Of a stretch of DNA of 43,794 bases, positions 39,080-43,794 are shown in pieces. The notes under the pieces are model-generated. The model was not told where the DNA came from, did not search any database, and saw only the letters and a list, made by a program, of their open reading frames with translations. The DNA lies in NCBI GenBank assembly GCA_016188985.1, contig JACPGM010000076.1, positions 1 through 43,794 on the forward strand, written 5' to 3'. The stretch comes from Lentisphaerota bacterium (GTDB lineage: Bacteria; Verrucomicrobiota; Kiritimatiellia; JAAZAB01). The position numbers and the translations under genes are program-made. The number at the start of each line of letters is the position of its first letter. Within the stretch, counting starts at the first letter, position 1.

Positions 39080-40732
39080 TTAATTGCGCCGCGTGCCGAT
39101 AAACTCTCTAAGCAACGAAGTGGCCGGCACGGCCTGTTGAGGGACGGCCAGAAAGTGCAATAAAAACTCCTGCAGCCGGCGCGCCTCAGCGTATTCGTAG
39201 TCGGCGGGCTTGACCTGCATGAGCAACGGTTCCACCAGGGGTTTGAGCACCGCCAATTCATAATCGAGCGCCGAGTTGAAGGTGGCGTCGGCCGAAGCCT
39301 GGAAGGGAAAAACCCACCTTTTCTCGCCGCGTCGCACCGAGGGCCACATGCGCAGAGTGGCGAGCGCCGAGTTGCCCCGGTTGGCATGATCCCGCACCAG
39401 CCGGCGCATCAGGCGATTATCCGTCGTGGAAATGCGGTTATGGGCATCAACGGCCAGTTGGGTCAGGGCGCTGATGTAGATCTTGAATTTCTGCCGGGCG
39501 GGAATCCGGTAGGTGGCGCGCGGATTGAGCCCGTGAATGCCTTCAATGATCACGATCTGGCCGGAGCGCAGCTTGAGCGGCGCGCCGTTGCGTTCGCGCC
39601 GCTTGGCTTCGAAATTAAAGCGCGGAAGCTCAACGGTCTGGCCGGCAAAAAGTTGCCTCAGGTGCTGGTTAAAGAGCTCGGCGTCCAGCGCGCGGATATG
39701 CTCGTAATCCGGCCGGCCATCGGCGCCGTGGGGCGTCTCGGCATCGTCCACATAATAGTCGTCCAGCGAAATTATGACCGGCTGCAGGCCATTGACTTCC
39801 AACTGGACGGCCAGGCGCTTGGCAAAGGTGGTTTTGCCCGCCGCGGAAGGACCGGAAATCAGGATGGCGCGAAGCTGAGCGCGCCGCGCGCTGATGCGAT
39901 CGGCAATCCGGGCGATTTTCTTCTCGTGCAAGGCCTCGGCGACGCGGATAAACTCGCCGACGTTGCCGTTGGCAATCAACTCGTTAAGCTTGCCGACATT
40001 GGTTACGCCGAGAATCCGGCCCCAGACCTTATGCTCGTGAAAAATCTGGAAGAGCTGCCGCTGGTCCTGGAACGGCGCCACCCGCCGCGGGGCTTCGCGG
40101 GTGGGCAGTTGCAGCACTACCCCCGGCGGATAATGAATCAGTTTGAACCAGCGCAGGGTTCCGGTGGCCGGCGCCAGCGGGCCGTGGGCCAGGTCCGTAA
40201 AGCCTTCGCATTCATAAACCACGACCTTGGGCGGGTTGTGGAACCGCAACAAATTAACTTTGTCCCGGAAGCCGCGCCGCGCGAAGTGTTCCAGGGCGTC
40301 GGCAAACGCGAGTTTCCGGCGGCGGATCGGCAGGTTGCGGCTAACCAGCGAGCGCATGGCCGCTTCCAGCGCGGCTACCTGGCGCGTGGTTATTCCGGGT
40401 GTTGCCGCAAACCGGCAGAAGAGACCGGTGCCCAGTGAATGTTCGATGCAGAAGCGGCGTTCGGGATAGAGGGTGCTGGCGGCTTTGGCCAGCAGGAAGG
40501 TCAGCGAGGCGCGGTAAATCCGCATGCCGGCCGCGTCGGTCATGGTCAGGAACAGGACACTCGCGTTGACGTCCAGCGGATAGGTCAGCGAGACAATGTC
40601 ATTGTTCACCCGGCAGCCGATGTAGGGCAGGCCGTGCGGATCGCACGGCTTTTTCAATAATTGGCTGACCGGCGTGTTGCTCCGGCACCGCCGGGCGGCG
40701 CCGTCTTTCAAGGTTATGCGAATCAAGTTCAT
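39080..40732 (-). CDS. TGS-SAD-uridine kinase-like nucleoside kinase
   Basis: A 550-aa protein in three parts: a TGS domain (about 1-65, IRITLKDGAARRCRSNTPVSQLLKK), a threonyl-tRNA-synthetase-like second additional domain (about 90-205, with YECEGFTDLAHGPLAPATG) and a C-terminal uridine-kinase-like P-loop domain (from about 288; GPSAAGKT at 294-301, LDDYYVDDAETPHG, FNFEAKRRERNG, IVIIEGIHGLNP). This fusion is known as a 'nucleoside kinase' or 'uridine kinase-like' family in several anaerobic phyla; its exact substrate is not settled. The start at 40732 gives the TGS domain its usual beginning. The site before it is a palindrome. Confidence 0.85.
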   Translation of the reverse strand: MNLIRITLKDGAARRCRSNTPVSQLLKKPCDPHGLPYIGCRVNNDIVSLTYPLDVNASVLFLTMTDAAGMRIYRASLTFLLAKAASTLYPERRFCIEHSLGTGLFCRFAATPGITTRQVAALEAAMRSLVSRNLPIRRRKLAFADALEHFARRGFRDKVNLLRFHNPPKVVVYECEGFTDLAHGPLAPATGTLRWFKLIHYPPGVVLQLPTREAPRRVAPFQDQRQLFQIFHEHKVWGRILGVTNVGKLNELIANGNVGEFIRVAEALHEKKIARIADRISARRAQLRAILISGPSAAGKTTFAKRLAVQLEVNGLQPVIISLDDYYVDDAETPHGADGRPDYEHIRALDAELFNQHLRQLFAGQTVELPRFNFEAKRRERNGAPLKLRSGQIVIIEGIHGLNPRATYRIPARQKFKIYISALTQLAVDAHNRISTTDNRLMRRLVRDHANRGNSALATLRMWPSVRRGEKRWVFPFQASADATFNSALDYELAVLKPLVEPLLMQVKPADYEYAEARRLQEFLLHFLAVPQQAVPATSLLREFIGTRRN

Positions 40733-40739
40733 GTGGCAT

Positions 40740-40763
40740 GGGCGGAGTTTCGAAACTCCGCCC
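40740..40763. repeat. 24-bp perfect palindrome between ilvC and the kinase gene
   Basis: GGGCGGAGTTTC/GAAACTCCGCCC is a perfect, loopless palindrome 7 bp before the kinase start and 55 bp after the ilvC stop. There is no T-run on either side. It is either a dispersed element, an operator or a weak terminator. Confidence 0.6.
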
Positions 40764-40817
40764 CGGGGCACGGCTGTCCGTGGACACTATTTTCGCATCT
40801 GGTTAATCGGGCGCTTC

Positions 40818-41915
40818 TCAGGCCTTCCGGCCGGCGACGCCCTTCGTGCCGCGAGCAATTACCCGGGAGGCTTCCTTCGGGCGCAAGGCGCGCACGGCTT
40901 TGCCCGCGCGCCACATTTCTGAATTTCCTATGGCGTTCAATTCCCTGGCCAGGTCGCACTGATAATTGGGTTTTCCGCAGGCGGAGATTACCCGCCGGGT
41001 TTCCTTGCCGGCCTTGACCGAGTTGTACAGCCGCTTGAAAACCGGCAGGGTGGCGGCCTTGAAGCGCGGCTTCCAGTCCAGCGCGCCGCGCTGGGCCGTG
41101 GCCGAGCAATTGGAAAACATCCAATCCATGCCGTTCTCGTCCACCAGCCGGATCAGGCTCTGGGTGAGCTCCTCGACCGTTTCGTTAAAGGCCTCGCTGG
41201 GAGTATGGCCGTGCTGGCGCAGGACGTCATACTGCGCTTCCATCACGCCGGCCAGCGCGCCCATCAGGATGCCGCGCTCGCCGGTGAGATCGCTGAGCAC
41301 TTCGTGCTCAAAGGTAGTGGGGAAAAGATAGCCGGAACCAATGCCGATCCCGACGGCGATGCAACGGTTGCGCGCGCGCCCGGTGGCGTCCTGGAAAACC
41401 GCGAAACTGGAATTGATTCCCGCGCCGGAAAGGAAATTGCGGCGCACGGAAGTGCCGGAACCCTTGGGCGCCACCATGATGACATCCACGTTTTTGGGTG
41501 GAATTACGCCGGTCTGATTGCGGAAGACAATGGAGAAGCCGTGCGAAAAATAGAGCGCGTCGCCGGGTTTAAGGTTGCGTTTGATCAGCGGCCAAATCTG
41601 CTTTTGGGCGGCGTCGGAGACCAGCATCTGAATGATGGTCCCGCGGCGCACGGCTTCGGCGATATCAAAGAGCGTCTTGCCGGGCACCCAGCCGTCGCGG
41701 CGCGCGCGGTCCCAGTCGCGCGGGAAAGCCGGCGACTGGCCGATAATGACTTTGAAGCCGTTGTCGGCCAAGTTGAGCGACTGGGCCGGGCCCTGGACGC
41801 CGTAGCCGATTACGGCAATGGTTTCATTGCGCAGAACGCGCCGGGCCCTGGCCATGGGGAACTCTTTGCGCGTTACCACGGTTTCCTTGACGCCGCCAAA
41901 ATCAATGCGTGCCAT
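40818..41915 (-). CDS. ilvC: Ketol-acid reductoisomerase IlvC
   Basis: A 365-aa enzyme of valine and isoleucine synthesis (acetohydroxy acid isomerisation and reduction). It opens MARIDFGGVKETVVTRKEF, followed by IAVIGYGVQGPAQSLNLADNGF (NADPH fold) and later APKGSGTSVRR, FQDATGRARNRCIAVGIGIGSGYLF, DLTGERGILMGA and SNCSATAQRGALDW, the Bacteroidetes/Verrucomicrobia-like variant. A strong AAAGGAGG lies upstream of the ATG. No ilvB, ilvN or ilvD is next to it. Confidence 0.96.
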   Translation of the reverse strand: MARIDFGGVKETVVTRKEFPMARARRVLRNETIAVIGYGVQGPAQSLNLADNGFKVIIGQSPAFPRDWDRARRDGWVPGKTLFDIAEAVRRGTIIQMLVSDAAQKQIWPLIKRNLKPGDALYFSHGFSIVFRNQTGVIPPKNVDVIMVAPKGSGTSVRRNFLSGAGINSSFAVFQDATGRARNRCIAVGIGIGSGYLFPTTFEHEVLSDLTGERGILMGALAGVMEAQYDVLRQHGHTPSEAFNETVEELTQSLIRLVDENGMDWMFSNCSATAQRGALDWKPRFKAATLPVFKRLYNSVKAGKETRRVISACGKPNYQCDLARELNAIGNSEMWRAGKAVRALRPKEASRVIARGTKGVAGRKA

Positions 41916-42062
41916 AACAGTTCCTCCTTTTTATTGAAGCTTGATTCTAAACCTTCCTTGGCTGAAATCAGACATCAAATCGAGAAAGTAGCCACAAAGA
42001 GGCGCAAAATTCACAAATAAGGCAAGCGAAAAAACAAATAATTTTGATTTTGTGCTTCTTGT

Positions 42063-42081
42063 GCATTTTTTGGAAAAATGC
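42063..42081. terminator. Possible terminator of the phosphate transport operon
   Basis: GCATTTTT-TGG-AAAAATGC, a perfect 8-bp stem, 23 bp after the PiT stop. No direct T-run follows on the minus strand, so the evidence is modest. The rest of 41916-42103 is AT-rich leader of ilvC. Confidence 0.35.
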
Positions 42082-42103
42082 CATTTTGAAAGTAGCGCGC
42101 TGC

Positions 42104-43084
42104 TCAAAACAATCGGATCAGCAGGGTCAGGAGCGCGCTGCCGATGGCGCAGACGGGAAGCGTAAGCACCCAGGCCGAGATAATCTTGCCGCCGATAAGC
42201 CATTTGACGGACTTCAGCCGGTAAGCGGTGCCGACCCCCATAATGGAGCCGGTAATGGTGTGCGTGGTGCTGACCGGTGCGCCCAGGTGGGCGGCCGCCG
42301 CTAGCACCATTCCGGCGGCAGTTTCGGCGGCACAGCCTTCAATCGGCCGGATATGGGTCAGTTTGGTGCCCAGGGTCTTGATTACGGACCAGCCGCCGGC
42401 GGCGGTACCGAGGGCCATCACTGTGGCGCAGGCCAGCATGACCCAGGCCGGCACGCTAATGGCCGAAATTTTGCCGGCGGAGAAAAGGGCCAACGTAATA
42501 ACGCCCATCACTTTCTGGGCGTCATTCATGCCGTGGGTGAAAGCCATAAAGCCGCTGGAACCAATCTGCAGCAGGCTGAATATGCGCCGCACGGTTGGCG
42601 GGCTCATCCGCGCGGCAATCCAGTAGAATGTAATCAGGAGCACGTAACCTACAGCGAAGCCCATGAGGGGCGAAAGCACCAGGGCGATCAGGACCAGGAG
42701 CAGGCCTTTGACTTTGAGGACGGCGATTCCGAAGCCTGCCAGCGCGGCGCCGACCAGGCTGCCGATCAGAGCGTGCGACCCGCTGACCGGCAGACCCAGC
42801 TTTGAACACACCATGACCCAACCGGCGGCTACCAGCATGGAAACCAGGATAACGGCGTTGGTTATGATCGTGGGGTCCACCAGGCCGCCGCCAATAGTTT
42901 TGGCCACCTTGGTCGAGACCAGCGCGCCGATGAAATTGAGGATGGTGGCGAAAATAATTGCGCTTAAAGGCGATAACACTTTGGTAGAAATGACCGTGGC
43001 AATGGCATTGGCGCTGTCGTTCTGGCCATTGGCAAAATCGAAAAGAAGAGCAGCGGCAACTACTAAAATGAGAATAATTTCCAT
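42104..43084 (-). CDS. PiT-family inorganic phosphate transporter
   Basis: A 326-aa polytopic transporter that couples phosphate uptake to ions. Both PiT signature halves are visible: FDFANGQNDSANAIATVISTKVLSP near the N-terminus and FTHGMNDAQKVMGVITLALFSAGK in the second half, with GAPVSTTHTITGSIMGVG as the inverted repeat. It is preceded 23 nt upstream by its DUF47 partner, the common pair in bacteria. Specific metal-phosphate or sulfate transport cannot be excluded. Confidence 0.93.
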   Translation of the reverse strand: MEIILILVVAAALLFDFANGQNDSANAIATVISTKVLSPLSAIIFATILNFIGALVSTKVAKTIGGGLVDPTIITNAVILVSMLVAAGWVMVCSKLGLPVSGSHALIGSLVGAALAGFGIAVLKVKGLLLVLIALVLSPLMGFAVGYVLLITFYWIAARMSPPTVRRIFSLLQIGSSGFMAFTHGMNDAQKVMGVITLALFSAGKISAISVPAWVMLACATVMALGTAAGGWSVIKTLGTKLTHIRPIEGCAAETAAGMVLAAAAHLGAPVSTTHTITGSIMGVGTAYRLKSVKWLIGGKIISAWVLTLPVCAIGSALLTLLIRLF

Positions 43085-43107
43085 GTCTTCCGGGAAAGGA
43101 TCGCTTA

Positions 43108-43731
43108 TCAGCCGTTTTCCTGGGCAATGCCCTCGAGCACATTGGCGCAGTCTTCGCAGCAGTCAATCGCGTCTTCAAGATATTCATAGACTTCTTTCCA
43201 TTTCATGATCAGGAGCGGGTCCATTCCGGACTTAAACAGCCCGGAGATCGCCTGGTGCATGATATGGTCCGCTTCGTTCTCGAGGCGGTTAATCTCGATA
43301 CTGCATTTTAGGATGTTGTTTACGCGACGAAGCCGGGGAAGCTCCTTTACCGCTTGTTGAATGACGCGGCTGGCCGCGGCCAGAATGGCGGCCATTTTTT
43401 TAGCGTCCGGAAGGATTTCCTTCAATTCATAGAGCGTGAACCAGCGGCCAGCGTCATTGATCAGGTCAATGATATTATCTATGGCAAACGTCAGGCGCCG
43501 GATATCGCCGCGATCCAGCGGGGTGACAAAGGATTTGTGCAGCATCTCCATGGTCTCATGGGCAATTTCATCGGCCGCGTGCTCCATGCGCTTGATGGTC
43601 TCCGCGCAATCCTGGTTGCGCCAGTTCTGCTCGATGTTGTCCCGCAATTGCTCGGCGGCGGTGACAACTAACTCCGTGGCTTTGTCGAACTGGTCAAAGA
43701 ATTTGTAGTTGGTGGGCAAAAGATTGAACAT
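43108..43731 (-). CDS. DUF47/PhoU-like accessory protein of the PiT transporter
   Basis: A 207-aa all-helical protein of the DUF47 (PhoU-like) family: NYKFFDQFDKATELVVTAAEQL at the start, MEHAADEIAHETMEMLHKSF with metal-ligand-type residues, PLDRGDIRRLTFAIDNIIDLIND, and a C-terminal EYLEDAIDCCEDCANVLEGIA. Such proteins regulate or assist PiT transporters. An AGGAGAAGG site precedes the ATG, and the PiT gene follows by 23 nt. The remaining 63 bp to the window edge show no gene. Confidence 0.93.
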   Translation of the reverse strand: MFNLLPTNYKFFDQFDKATELVVTAAEQLRDNIEQNWRNQDCAETIKRMEHAADEIAHETMEMLHKSFVTPLDRGDIRRLTFAIDNIIDLINDAGRWFTLYELKEILPDAKKMAAILAAASRVIQQAVKELPRLRRVNNILKCSIEINRLENEADHIMHQAISGLFKSGMDPLLIMKWKEVYEYLEDAIDCCEDCANVLEGIAQENG

Positions 43732-43794
43732 GCCTTCTCCTGGAATTTTATTGATTAGAGTTCATTAGCATCCCATAGAAAATGAAAAAGCTGG

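Noticed and set aside
39386-40438. 350-codon plus-strand frame opposite the nucleoside kinase
   Set aside because: Shadow; the minus strand carries TGS, SAD and P-loop motifs.

Overview
The window looks like a chromosomal segment of a Gram-negative bacterium with high GC, probably from the PVC superphylum (Kiritimatiellota, Lentisphaerota or Verrucomicrobiota). This placement is inference. It rests on lipoproteins and pseudopilin/GspL-type proteins, a PUR-domain protein, a TGS-SAD uridine-kinase-like protein, a ketol-acid reductoisomerase resembling the Bacteroidetes/Verrucomicrobia form, large FG-GAP/VCBS secreted proteins, and a heavy load of small palindromic repeats. No rRNA or universal marker protein was seen to settle it.

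Layout. 1-4925 (all minus strand) is a defence-like island: a 199-aa protein of unknown function, an SNF2 helicase fused to an Mrr-type nuclease (4-bp overlap with it), a HEPN protein, and an RHH/PIN toxin-antitoxin pair. A divergent membrane protein with a winged-helix tail follows at 5167, and a helically phased repeat array lies downstream of it. 6274-10727 (plus) holds a propeller/LamG lipoprotein, a hicBA module and a CreD-like membrane protein. 10830-11876 (minus) is a Gfo/Idh/MocA oxidoreductase. 12125-16482 (plus) holds plsY, gpsA, GspL-like and GspM-like genes and a PUR protein.

16635-25293 (minus) is a cobalamin salvage and uptake region in the order cobT, cobS, btuF, btuC, btuD. 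A vapBC pair sits between btuF and btuC. A pseudopilin and a two-gene ABC exporter sit between btuC and btuD. 25469-33521 (minus) encodes a phosphoesterase-VCBS-SGNH fusion, a polytopic membrane protein and a large protein with 14 tandem FG-GAP-like repeats. 33807-37048 holds an AlgJ/AlgX-like and MBOAT (AlgI-like) pair, probably for O-acetylation of a polysaccharide, directly behind a tRNA-Phe. 37170-41915 holds a GH20-like glycosidase, a nucleoside kinase and ilvC. 42104-43731 is a DUF47/PiT phosphate transport operon.

The two most notable themes are the SNF2-Mrr island, whose 199-aa partner I cannot assign, and the repeats. Several kinds of short palindromic or low-complexity repeat occur in intergenic DNA and also in frame inside genes. 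One is read as the same peptide in two unrelated proteins. Another occurs twice in one gene in different reading frames, one copy being split by a 32-bp palindrome.
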